This document shows positions 1 through 5,182 of a DNA stretch of 5,864 nucleotides, in pieces. The notes below the pieces were generated by a model, which was given only the letters and a program-made list of their open reading frames with translations, was not told the origin of the DNA and searched no databases. A program made the position numbers and the translations under genes. Position 1 is the stretch's first letter. Every line of letters begins with the position of its first letter. Source of the stretch: Candidatus Limnocylindrales bacterium (GTDB lineage: Bacteria; Chloroflexota; Limnocylindria; Limnocylindrales; CSP1-4); contig JAUSJS010000101.1 in the NCBI GenBank assembly GCA_030647575.1, forward strand, positions 1-5,864, given 5' to 3'.

Positions 1-153
1 CGCCATCTCCGCGGCCGGCTGGTCGCCGATGAAGAGGCCGAGGTCGTGCGCGGAGAGATCGATCGTCGGCGCGGCTTGACCGGCCGAGCACCCGACCAGG
101 AGGACGACGGCGACGGCGGACGTGACCGCGAGGTTGGTCGCTCGGCGAGGCAT
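1..153 (-). CDS. Secreted lipoprotein, N-terminal part (runs off left edge)
   Basis: The ATG at 153-151 opens a frame that stays open for 51 codons to the window edge. The N-terminus is a textbook lipoprotein signal peptide: positive start (MPRR), a hydrophobic core at residues 8-20, then the lipobox LVGC with the acceptor cysteine at residue 22, followed by a small/polar stretch (SAGQAAP). The protein should be exported, diacylated on Cys22 by Lgt, cut by signal peptidase II and anchored on the outer face of the membrane. A purine-rich AAAGGGGG element lies about 7 nt upstream of the start and supports it. The mature part visible here is too short to name a function. It is co-directional with the acyltransferase/lgt cluster, but a 148-nt gap and a pseudogene separate them, so it probably has its own promoter. 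Confidence 0.75.
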   Translation of the reverse strand, partial: MPRRATNLAVTSAVAVVLLVGCSAGQAAPTIDLSAHDLGLFIGDQPAAEMA

Positions 154-301
154 CGGCAGCCCCCTTTCCCTTGGCTCCGGGTGGGCGACGCGCTTCGTCG
201 TCCTGCGAGGGACCGTATCCGAGGTTGCCGAGCGGGTTCATCGGGGAGCTCCCTCATTGATTGCCGGCCCTACCACTACGACCGTTAGTGCCAGGCGCTC
301 G
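154..301. other. Upstream region of the lipoprotein gene
   Basis: This 148-nt gap has no convincing ORF. On the minus strand it holds the Shine-Dalgarno-like AAAGGGGG just before the lipoprotein ATG and a weak -10 candidate (TACGGT at 217-212) with a poor -35 (TGAACC at 240-235). A perfect 10-bp palindrome, GGGAGCTCCC, lies at 244-253, just upstream of that promoter candidate; it could be an operator, but palindromes this short also arise by chance in GC-rich DNA. No trace of the missing C-terminal half of the neighbouring acyltransferase remnant is visible here. Confidence 0.3.
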
Positions 302-660
302 TCAGCCACCGCCCGGCCAGATCGGGATCACACCGCCAATTCGGCGGAAGACCCAGCGACGCCAGCGCGACCGGAACATCGCCGGGCCGTCCCCGAAGAA
401 GACCAGGCGAGGTTCGATCGGCAGGTTGTCAGCGACGACGAACGGGTCAACCCAGGTTCGATGGGGCAACCCGGCCGCAATCCAGCCGCCCGCCGGCGAG
501 CCGGACGCATCCCGTGGCAGCAGCTCCGTGCCGAGGACCTCGGTGTGGAAGCCGAAGACGCCGCGGCCGAGCCCGCGGATCGTGAGCAGCAGGACGCGGT
601 AGATCGGCGACGCGTCGGGCGATGGCGGGCCGAAATTCCGACAGGGCGATCCAGGCTCAT
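302..660 (-). pseudogene. Decayed tandem copy of the PlsC-like acyltransferase
   Basis: Reading the minus strand from 637 to the TGA at 304-302 gives 111 residues that align with the N-terminal half of the intact acyltransferase next door. Shared features in the same order are S-P/I-x-YR near residue 12, the catalytic HX4D box as HRTWVDPFVV (His codon at 463-461), a P-x-EPR block, SRWR, and GG-x-x-P-x-W. The frame is broken in two ways. Between the upstream in-frame TGA at 703-701 and the acyltransferase block it has no ATG, GTG or TTG; the natural start, an ATG at 660-658 overlapping the previous gene's TGA as ATGA, is in another frame, so an indel must lie between about 660 and 605. The protein also stops right after PIWPGGG, so the substrate-binding PEGT block and everything beyond it are missing. 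No reading frame in the next 150 nt restores them. It therefore looks like a frameshifted, 3'-deleted paralogue, originally co-translated after the intact gene. Confidence 0.75.
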
Positions 661-1544
661 TCGTCGCGATCCAGGCGACCGGGCCGGAGGAGCAACCAGG
701 TCAGGCGGCGCCGCCACCGGCGGGGATGCTCCGGAGGATCCACGGTCCACGGGTAGATCGCTTCGACCGCGGGGCCCAGGATCGCCGCCACGCCCTCGCT
801 CATCCGCCGCGCGACGTCCAGTTCGTCACGAGAGCCCGGAGCAGGAAGCGCAGCGCCCGGGTCGAGCCCCGCCAGGGCCCGGACCGAGGTGACCGGGAGA
901 ACGCGCGACGCCATCCGCCGACCCAGGTAGAGCTCCTCGGTGCCGGCCACCGCCAGCGGAACGATCGGGGCGTCCGTCCGAAGCGCAATCACCGCCCAGC
1001 CCGTCCGGAATGGCCCAAGCCGCCCGGGCGGGCCGCTTACGGTGCCCTCAGGCATCTGGACGAAGACGCCCCCGTTGCCGATGACCGCTCGCGCCGATTC
1101 GACATGCTGGTCCACCCCGACCCCTCCTCGCCAGACCGGCAGCAATCCGCCGAGCCAATGAATCAGACGCTCGCGCCAGCGCGAGGTGAAGGTCGATGGC
1201 GCGCTGCCCAGGAACCAGGCGCGTGGCTCGACCGGGTTGGCATGCATCACGACGAACGGATCCATCCAGCCACGATGCGCGGCCGCGACCAGAAGATAGC
1301 CGCCCGCGGGCAGGTGTTCCTGACCGTCCGTCCGGATGCGGAACCGAAAGACGGCGAACAGCACGAACCGGGCCAGCAGACGCAGCAGCCGGTACGCGAT
1401 CGACGCCTTCGACTCGGGCAGGCGGCCCAGCCAGGCGAGGCCTTCGAGCGCGCCGCCTCGGGCGGCCGCGAGGGCCTCCGGCGAAACGCGGGCGGGCGGC
1501 GGACGGCGGCGACTGGAGCCTGGTGCCTCTTCCGGGTCGGCCAC
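657..1544 (-). CDS. PlsC-family lysophospholipid/1-acylglycerol-3-phosphate acyltransferase
   Basis: A 295-residue protein of the membrane glycerolipid acyltransferase family, which moves an acyl chain from acyl-CoA or acyl-ACP to a lysophospholipid, typically lysophosphatidate to phosphatidate, at the inner face of the cytoplasmic membrane. The catalytic HX4D box is HRGWMD (His90, Asp95), and the acyl-acceptor phosphate-binding box is MPEGT at 164-168, followed by the usual G-x-x-x-FR-x-G-x-x-x-IAL run at 175-188 and IVPLAV. A hydrophobic stretch at about 52-68 can serve as membrane anchor. The first 45 residues are Pro/Arg/Ala-rich and not part of the domain. The GTG start lies one base after the lgt stop, which suggests translational coupling; no strong Shine-Dalgarno precedes it, so a later start inside the low-complexity N-terminus is possible. 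The stop overlaps the ATG of the decayed downstream copy. The exact acceptor substrate cannot be told from sequence. Confidence 0.88.
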   Translation of the reverse strand: MADPEEAPGSSRRRPPPARVSPEALAAARGGALEGLAWLGRLPESKASIAYRLLRLLARFVLFAVFRFRIRTDGQEHLPAGGYLLVAAAHRGWMDPFVVMHANPVEPRAWFLGSAPSTFTSRWRERLIHWLGGLLPVWRGGVGVDQHVESARAVIGNGGVFVQMPEGTVSGPPGRLGPFRTGWAVIALRTDAPIVPLAVAGTEELYLGRRMASRVLPVTSVRALAGLDPGAALPAPGSRDELDVARRMSEGVAAILGPAVEAIYPWTVDPPEHPRRWRRRLTWLLLRPGRLDRDE

Positions 1545-1545
1545 C

Positions 1546-2439
1546 TCAGGTCAGGATGTCGACCGGTTCGTCCTCGTCAGGATTCTCGGCACGCGCGCCC
1601 CAGGTCGATCCCGCGGGCCGGCTCGGCGGGTCGTCCGTCGGATGGCCCGGCCGGTGTCGCCAGGCGAGCACGGCCAGGGCCGGGACGATGAACAGGAGCG
1701 ACACGATCTGCGCCGTCGGGATGCTGAAGAACGTCCAGTTGTCCTGGCGCAGGGTCTCCAGCCCGAACCGCGCGATCCCGTACCAGGCGAAGAAGATCAG
1801 GATCAGATCACCTGGCCGCAGCCATGATCGCAGCCGGAAGCCGAGCCAGATCAGCACGACCGCACCCACGAGCCCGGACAGGGACTCGTACAGGAAGAGC
1901 GGGTGGAAGCGGGTCATCTCGAACGGGAAGGTCTCGCAGGGATAGGCCGCGATCCGGTGGACACACTCTATCGGGATCCCCCAGGGGAGCGTCGTCGGCG
2001 GCCCATAGAGCTCCTGGTTGAAGAAGTTGCCCCAGCGCGCAACGGCCTGCATCGCGAAGAGCGCCGGGGCGATGATGTCCGCCCAGCGCCAGAACGGCAG
2101 GCCCTTCATCCGGGCGTAGACGACGACCGTGACGAGACCCGTCACGATCCCGCCGTAGACCCCCAGCCCGCTGTATGGGGGCAGGACGATCCTGAGGAGA
2201 TCGTCCTGGTAGAGCGCCCACTGGTCGATGACGTGGTAGAGGCGCCCCCCGATCAGGGCCGCGATCGCGACGACGATCATGCCGTTGGGGACGACCTCGG
2301 AATCCTCACCTGCCCGCCGGGCCAGCCGGACGAGGATCTGGTAGGCCACGCCCAGGCCAGCCACGTAGGCAAGTCCATACCAGCCGACGGTCAGCGGCCC
2401 CAGCTGGAACGCGATCGGGTTCGGCGCGAAGTCGAGCAT
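1546..2439 (-). CDS. lgt: Prolipoprotein diacylglyceryl transferase
   Basis: Lgt transfers diacylglycerol from phosphatidylglycerol to the lipobox cysteine of prolipoproteins, the first step of lipoprotein maturation, within the cytoplasmic membrane. The 297-residue protein has the family's conserved blocks in order: GWYGLAY (19-25), GGRLYHV (64-70), VYGGIVTG (94-101), the signature RWGNFFNQE (135-143), HPLFLYES (179-186) and YGIARFGLETLR (220-231), spread over about seven hydrophobic segments. The ATG at 2439-2437 is chosen because MLDFAPNPIAFQLGP matches the normal Lgt N-terminus; the frame is open further upstream to 2553, but that extension would overlap the divergent gene and reads as shadow sequence. 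A -10-like TACACT lies six bases before this ATG, implying a leaderless mRNA. The last 35 residues form an acidic, proline-rich tail beyond the core. The acyltransferase follows after one base. Confidence 0.96.
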   Translation of the reverse strand: MLDFAPNPIAFQLGPLTVGWYGLAYVAGLGVAYQILVRLARRAGEDSEVVPNGMIVVAIAALIGGRLYHVIDQWALYQDDLLRIVLPPYSGLGVYGGIVTGLVTVVVYARMKGLPFWRWADIIAPALFAMQAVARWGNFFNQELYGPPTTLPWGIPIECVHRIAAYPCETFPFEMTRFHPLFLYESLSGLVGAVVLIWLGFRLRSWLRPGDLILIFFAWYGIARFGLETLRQDNWTFFSIPTAQIVSLLFIVPALAVLAWRHRPGHPTDDPPSRPAGSTWGARAENPDEDEPVDILT

Positions 2440-2445
2440 CCGCGG

Positions 2446-2451
2446 AGTGTA
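2446..2451 (-). promoter_or_regulatory. -10 box for a leaderless lgt transcript
   Basis: The minus strand reads TACACT at 2451-2446, then six bases, then the lgt ATG. A TAnnnT box this close to the start puts the transcription start at or next to the A of the ATG. There is no Shine-Dalgarno between the box and the start, as expected for a leaderless message. The -35 region (about 2469-2474) shows no good match. Confidence 0.45.
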
Positions 2452-2465
2452 GCGGGCGGGCTCCC

Positions 2466-2471
2466 TATACT
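2466..2471 (+). promoter_or_regulatory. -10 box for a leaderless transcript of the small membrane gene
   Basis: TATACT is followed by eight bases and the GTG start at 2480. The expected start of transcription, 6-9 bases after the box, falls on or next to the GTG, and no ribosome-binding site fits in between. The -35 position (about 2443-2448, CGGAGT) is poor. The box lies back-to-back with the lgt -10 box, 14 bases away on the other strand. Confidence 0.45.
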
Positions 2472-2479
2472 CGCCGGCA

Positions 2480-2824
2480 GTGAACGCCGAGTTCAACGTG
2501 TGGCTGCTGATCGTCGGGCTCGTCGTGGGAGCCGGACTGATCTGGGTCGTCATGATGGACGGGCGCCGGCAGGAAGCGGAGATCGATGCGATCGAGCTGC
2601 CACGCGAGGCTGCCTGGCTCTCGGCGGTCCTGACCGAGGATGGTCACGACGTCAGCCCGGAGGCCGCGGAGCAGCTGCTGCTGCTCCATCGCGCCTATCT
2701 CGGGGCGCCGCCACCCGATCCGATCGTCGACCTGGAACCGCTCGACGAGCTCGAGTCAGAGCCGCCCGAACCACCGACGCCCGACCGCCCCGCGTTCGGC
2801 GAGGTCGAACGCGAATCCGACTGA
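2480..2824 (+). CDS. Small single-pass membrane protein of unknown function
   Basis: A 114-residue protein starting with GTG. Residues 7-26 form one strongly hydrophobic transmembrane segment (LLIVGLVVGAGLIWVV core) followed by a positive-leaning DGRRQ, so the remainder most likely faces the cytoplasm. Residues 34-76 look helical, with a leucine-rich patch (EQLLLLHRAYL), and the last 38 residues are an acidic, proline-rich tail (repeated P, E and D) that is probably disordered. I recognise no family. Support for a real gene comes from the membrane segment at the very N-terminus, the G/C-ending codons and the TATACT box placed just ahead of the start. It is divergent from lgt (40 bp between starts) and convergent with the anti-sigma gene (8 bp between stops), so there is little room for a terminator. 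Confidence 0.72.
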   Translation: MNAEFNVWLLIVGLVVGAGLIWVVMMDGRRQEAEIDAIELPREAAWLSAVLTEDGHDVSPEAAEQLLLLHRAYLGAPPPDPIVDLEPLDELESEPPEPPTPDRPAFGEVERESD

Positions 2825-2832
2825 CACGCGCC

Positions 2833-3654
2833 TCAGAGGCCGCCCACGAGGGCGGGCTCGGGATCAACCGCGGTTCCGTTCGAATCGACCAGCGAGACGC
2901 CGAACGTCGCGTCATCCACGAGCCCTTCGACGGCGGGGGCTGGCCCGATCCAGTAGGCGAGACCGTCGCTGAAGAACATCTTCCCGACGCGCTGGCGCTC
3001 TCCCGCCTCCTCGACCCAGCAGCGGTACTCCTGGCCCGCGAGTGGCGGAGTCAGACCTGTCGCCACGACCACGAGCTCCGAGGTCGAAGGAGAGAAGATC
3101 AGGTTGCCGGCAAATCCGGGCGCCCTGCCTGCCAGCGTGACGCGCCGGGCGTCCGGCTCGGCCGTGACCTGCAACGTGGCGCTCGTGACCTCCGCGAGGG
3201 CCTCGATCGTGTTCGCCTGGCTGGCCAGGCGCTCGTCCACCCGCCAGCCGACGATGACCGAGGTCGCGACCACCGAAACGACGACGGCGGCCGCAATCGC
3301 CGCGACCCATTCGAGGGTGGACCGTCCCCGGCCAGCGGCGCCTGACGACATGCCACCGGTCGATGGCGGCGGCGATGCGCTCGCAGCGACGGGTGCGATC
3401 CGCTGGACGCCGGCGGCCCGGACCGCCGCCAGGGTCCGCTCTCGCAGATCCGCGGGCGGACTCTCTCGGACGACAGCGCGAATGCGTCTCGACGCGCGCT
3501 CCAGTCGCGCGAGCTCATCCGTGCACGTCGGGCAGCCGGCGAGGTGCGCGGCCACGGCCTGCGCGGTCGAGGTGTCGCCGGCCATCAGCCGGTCGAGACC
3601 GCCCGGCTCCACGGCCGCCAGTTCCAGTTGTTCCCTCGTTGCGTCGTGATCCAT
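2833..3654 (-). CDS. Membrane-anchored anti-sigma factor, RskA/anti-sigma-K type with zinc finger
   Basis: A 273-residue one-pass membrane protein that binds and silences the ECF sigma factor encoded just upstream. The cytoplasmic N-terminus carries the ZAS-type motif HLAGCPTC (His37, Cys41, Cys44), the zinc-binding core of class I anti-sigma domains. A low-complexity linker (about 88-112) leads to a transmembrane helix at about 115-137 (rich in A/V/I). The external part, about 150-273, resembles the RskA C-terminal domain: VTLAG, a beta-rich block with FSPSTSELVV, GLTPPLAGQEYRCWV (compare the family's LPPL-x-x-G-x-x-Y-x-x-W), and GKMFF. In characterised systems, regulated proteolysis or reduction releases the sigma factor; which signal acts here is not visible. 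The ATG lies 6 nt after the sigma stop, and TAG plus the next bases create an AGGA Shine-Dalgarno, indicating coupled translation and matched dosage. Confidence 0.9.
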   Translation of the reverse strand: MDHDATREQLELAAVEPGGLDRLMAGDTSTAQAVAAHLAGCPTCTDELARLERASRRIRAVVRESPPADLRERTLAAVRAAGVQRIAPVAASASPPPSTGGMSSGAAGRGRSTLEWVAAIAAAVVVSVVATSVIVGWRVDERLASQANTIEALAEVTSATLQVTAEPDARRVTLAGRAPGFAGNLIFSPSTSELVVVATGLTPPLAGQEYRCWVEEAGERQRVGKMFFSDGLAYWIGPAPAVEGLVDDATFGVSLVDSNGTAVDPEPALVGGL

Positions 3655-3660
3655 GGTGTC

Positions 3661-4338
3661 CTATCGGTCCTGGCCGGTCGCCACCGGCACATCCGTCAGC
3701 TCGGCTGACGGGCCGAACTCCCCTCCAAGCGCCTCGCGCAAGCGACGCAGCGCCCGCCGGGTCCGTGTCTTCACCGTGCCGAGCGGCCAGTCGAGCCGGT
3801 CGGCGATCTCCGTTTGTGACAGCTCGTCCTGGTAGGCCAGGAGGATGACGGTCCGCTCCTGGTCGGGCATGGTGGTCATCGCCGTCCGGATCGCGTCACG
3901 CACTCCGGCCGCATCGGCCGCTTCCTCCGGCCCGGGTGGCTGGGCCGCAACGGCTACCACTGTGCCGTTCGCGATGGCTCGCTCGAGGCCCAGGGTTTCG
4001 CTCTCGTCCGGTGTGGCCGACGACGACATCGCCACGAGCCGCGGACGCCGCCCAGCCGCTCGCAGGCGATCGACCGCACGATTCCGGCCGATCGCGTGCA
4101 GCCATGCGGGAAGCGAGCCGGCTGCCGGGTCGAACAGCTCGGCCCGGTTCCACAGGGTCAGGAATGTTTCCTGCACGACCTCCTCGGCGATCCCTCGATC
4201 CGCTGTCAGCCGGTACGCCGACGCGAAGATCGCCCCGCCGTACCGGTCGTAGAGTGTCGCCAGAGCCGCCTCCGAACCCCGCACCAACTCGCGAACGAGC
4301 CCAGCGTCGTCGGACGGAGCCCCTCGTCCCTCTGTCAC
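3661..4338 (-). CDS. ECF-family RNA polymerase sigma factor, SigK-like
   Basis: A 225-residue extracytoplasmic-function sigma factor, which directs RNA polymerase to a small stress or envelope regulon. The sigma-2 region spans about residues 22-95, with the ALATLYDRYGGAIF start, the -10-recognition block (AEEVVQETFLTLW, 51-63) and AWLHAIGRNRAVDRLR (78-93). A long linker (about 96-147) follows, then sigma-4 at about 148-204 with MPDQERTVILLAY, the helix-turn-helix LSQTEIADRLDWPLGTVKTR and a basic RRALRRLREAL end. The tryptophan-proline in DWPLGTVKTR resembles SigK-type ECFs, consistent with the RskA-like partner encoded immediately downstream. The GTG start lies 3 nt after the stop of the Lrp-like gene, with GAGG 8 nt upstream. 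Many ECF operons start with a promoter recognised by their own sigma; none is evident here, so the upstream Lrp gene's promoter may drive it. Confidence 0.93.
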   Translation of the reverse strand: MTEGRGAPSDDAGLVRELVRGSEAALATLYDRYGGAIFASAYRLTADRGIAEEVVQETFLTLWNRAELFDPAAGSLPAWLHAIGRNRAVDRLRAAGRRPRLVAMSSSATPDESETLGLERAIANGTVVAVAAQPPGPEEAADAAGVRDAIRTAMTTMPDQERTVILLAYQDELSQTEIADRLDWPLGTVKTRTRRALRRLREALGGEFGPSAELTDVPVATGQDR

Positions 4339-4341
4339 CTG

Positions 4342-4842
4342 CTACGCCTCACCGGTGGGATCGGTTTCGCGGGTTGTGTCGGCCGGGCGAAGTGGCCGGC
4401 GCTCGAAGGCGCTCGAGAAAACCACGTCGGTCTCTGTCGTGAACACATCCGGCGTGGTCTGCAGTCGCTTGATGACCCGCTCCAGGTCGAGCGTGTTGCG
4501 TGCCCGGATCTTGAGCAGGTAGTCGGCCTCTCCGGCGATGTGGTGGCACTCCTCGACCTCGGCGATCTGGGCGAACGAATCGGTCAGGTCGTGCCCGGCG
4601 GTCCCCGGCGCCTGGGTCAGCCAGGTGAACGCGAGCACGGCGTAGCCGAGTGCCTCGGGCCGGACGGTCGCCGCGTATCCCTTGATCACGCCGCGGGCCT
4701 CGAGCTTCTTGACCCGCTCATGCGCCGAGGGCCCGCTGATGCCGACCTCGGCGCCGAGCTCGGCGTAGGGGCGCCGCCCATCCGCCTGGAGCAGCTCGAC
4801 GAGCCGGACGTCGATGCTGTCGAGACGAGGCGGCTTGGGCAT
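4342..4842 (-). CDS. Lrp/AsnC-family transcriptional regulator
   Basis: A feast/famine-type DNA-binding regulator of 166 residues from the chosen start. The N-terminal winged helix-turn-helix runs LDSIDVRLVELLQADGRRPY, then AELGAEVGISGPSAHERVKKLEARGVIKGY, the standard AsnC signature, including the linker strand (TVRPEALGYAVLAF). The C-terminal RAM ligand-binding/oligomerisation domain is recognisable from VEECHHIAGEADYLLKIRARN and the closing TTETDVVFSS strand. Members form dimers to octamers and respond to amino acids or related small molecules; the ligand is not predictable here. Three in-frame ATGs exist (4872, 4857, 4842). The last is preferred: AGGGA lies 4 nt before it, it gives the usual family length, and the first would overlap the -35 of the divergent gene. 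It heads an operon with the ECF sigma and anti-sigma genes and probably controls itself through the palindrome at 4877-4893. Confidence 0.9.
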   Translation of the reverse strand: MPKPPRLDSIDVRLVELLQADGRRPYAELGAEVGISGPSAHERVKKLEARGVIKGYAATVRPEALGYAVLAFTWLTQAPGTAGHDLTDSFAQIAEVEECHHIAGEADYLLKIRARNTLDLERVIKRLQTTPDVFTTETDVVFSSAFERRPLRPADTTRETDPTGEA

Positions 4843-4871
4843 CTTGTCCCTATTCATTAGGTGGTGTGGCA

Positions 4872-4900
4872 TTGCGCCTATCGATTCGTTAGGGTATTAT
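4872..4900 (+). promoter_or_regulatory. Sigma-70-like promoter of the miniprotein gene
   Basis: A -35-like TTGCGC at 4872-4877 and a -10-like TATTAT at 4895-4900 are separated by exactly 17 bp. Transcription would start near 4907, giving a leader of about 80 nt before the ATG at 4988. The spacer is almost entirely occupied by the 17-bp near-palindrome, as expected for a repressible promoter. Confidence 0.5.
4877..4893. promoter_or_regulatory. 17-bp near-palindrome, candidate Lrp-family operator
   Basis: CCTATCGATTCGTTAGG reads the same on the other strand except for one mismatched pair and the central base (7 of 8 pairs match). Its size and form suit a dimer of an Lrp/AsnC regulator, whose sites are usually 13-17-bp imperfect palindromes. 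It lies 35 bp upstream of the Lrp gene's chosen ATG, just downstream of that gene's candidate -10 box, and fills the -35/-10 spacer of the divergent promoter. Bound protein could block both. Function is inferred from position and symmetry only. Confidence 0.5.
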
Positions 4901-4901
4901 C
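4896..4901 (-). promoter_or_regulatory. Candidate -10 box of the Lrp-ECF-anti-sigma operon
   Basis: The minus strand reads GATAAT at 4901-4896, a five-of-six match to the TATAAT consensus, on the complementary strand of the divergent gene's -10 box. The start of transcription would fall at about 4889, inside the near-palindrome. The -35 region (about 4918-4924) is weak (GACAAC at 16-bp spacing), which would suit an activator-dependent or autoregulated promoter. Confidence 0.4.
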
Positions 4902-4987
4902 GCCACTCAGGCATTCGGTTGTCGGCTGGCCGCAGGGTCGGTCCGGTTCCGATGGACCACGGCAACCACGCAGCGGAGGACCACGAT

Positions 4988-5125
4988 ATGGTCATCTTGA
5001 CGGTGATCGGGCTCCTGGCGCTGTTTTCGTTGATCAGCTTCGCGCTGGGCACCGACGACTGGCGTCAGCGGGGGTATACCCCAAAGGACGAAGTCATGTT
5101 CTGGATGCGGTTCGGCAGCCACTGA
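4988..5125 (+). CDS. 45-residue membrane miniprotein of unknown function
   Basis: The ATG at 4988-4990 is preceded at 7 nt by a strong Shine-Dalgarno, GGAGGA (4975-4980), which decides this start over longer in-frame versions beginning at 4814 that would run through the promoter region. Residues 1-20 (MVILTVIGLLALFSLISFAL) form one transmembrane segment. The remaining 25 residues are polar and mixed-charge: GTDDWRQRGY, TPKDEVMFW, ending MRFGSH. The tryptophan- and aromatic-rich tail may lie along the membrane surface or contact a partner. I recognise no family. Its own promoter (TTGCGC-17-TATTAT), the ribosome site and the hairpin 29 nt after the stop make it a complete, self-standing transcription unit divergent from the Lrp/ECF operon, so it may belong to that regulon. 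Confidence 0.75.
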   Translation: MVILTVIGLLALFSLISFALGTDDWRQRGYTPKDEVMFWMRFGSH

Positions 5126-5151
5126 CCGCCCAGCGACTCGTTAGCCTACCC

Positions 5152-5182
5152 GACGAGGTCCCGCAACGAGCGGGGCCTCGTT
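5152..5182 (+). terminator. Long stem-loop after the miniprotein gene, probable terminator
   Basis: Bases 5152-5164 pair with 5170-5182 in a 13-bp stem (two G-U wobbles, otherwise Watson-Crick, mostly G-C) around a 5-nt loop, AACGA. It starts 27 nt after the miniprotein stop. The following CGATTCTG has only a weak T content, so termination would rest on stem stability or a Rho contribution. In the opposite direction it could also help end transcription coming from the transporter gene. Confidence 0.5.

Noticed and set aside
328..750. A 140-codon minus-strand frame covering the remnant
   Set aside because: It contains the ATG of the original second acyltransferase but reads Ser/Arg-rich nonsense across the region where the neighbouring frame encodes the HX4D block.
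122..1691. Long plus-strand frames over the acyltransferase and its remnant (122-892 and 726-1691)
   Set aside because: They are Arg/Pro-rich with no motif or ribosome site and lie opposite clear minus-strand acyltransferase sequence.
2440..2553. Upstream extension of lgt to 2553
   Set aside because: The extra 38 residues match no Lgt N-terminus, overlap the divergent gene and would place the start ahead of the promoter boxes.
2840..2855. CCGCCC-ACGA-GGGCGG hairpin just after the 2480-2824 gene, as a terminator
   Set aside because: The stem is only 6 bp, has no T-run behind it and lies wholly inside the anti-sigma coding sequence, so it may be chance.
1903..3345. A 480-codon plus-strand open frame
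   Set aside because: It crosses lgt, the plus-strand membrane gene and the anti-sigma gene in the wrong frame and translates to low-complexity Arg/Asp/Gly-rich sequence with no domain. It is a GC-rich shadow of the minus-strand genes.
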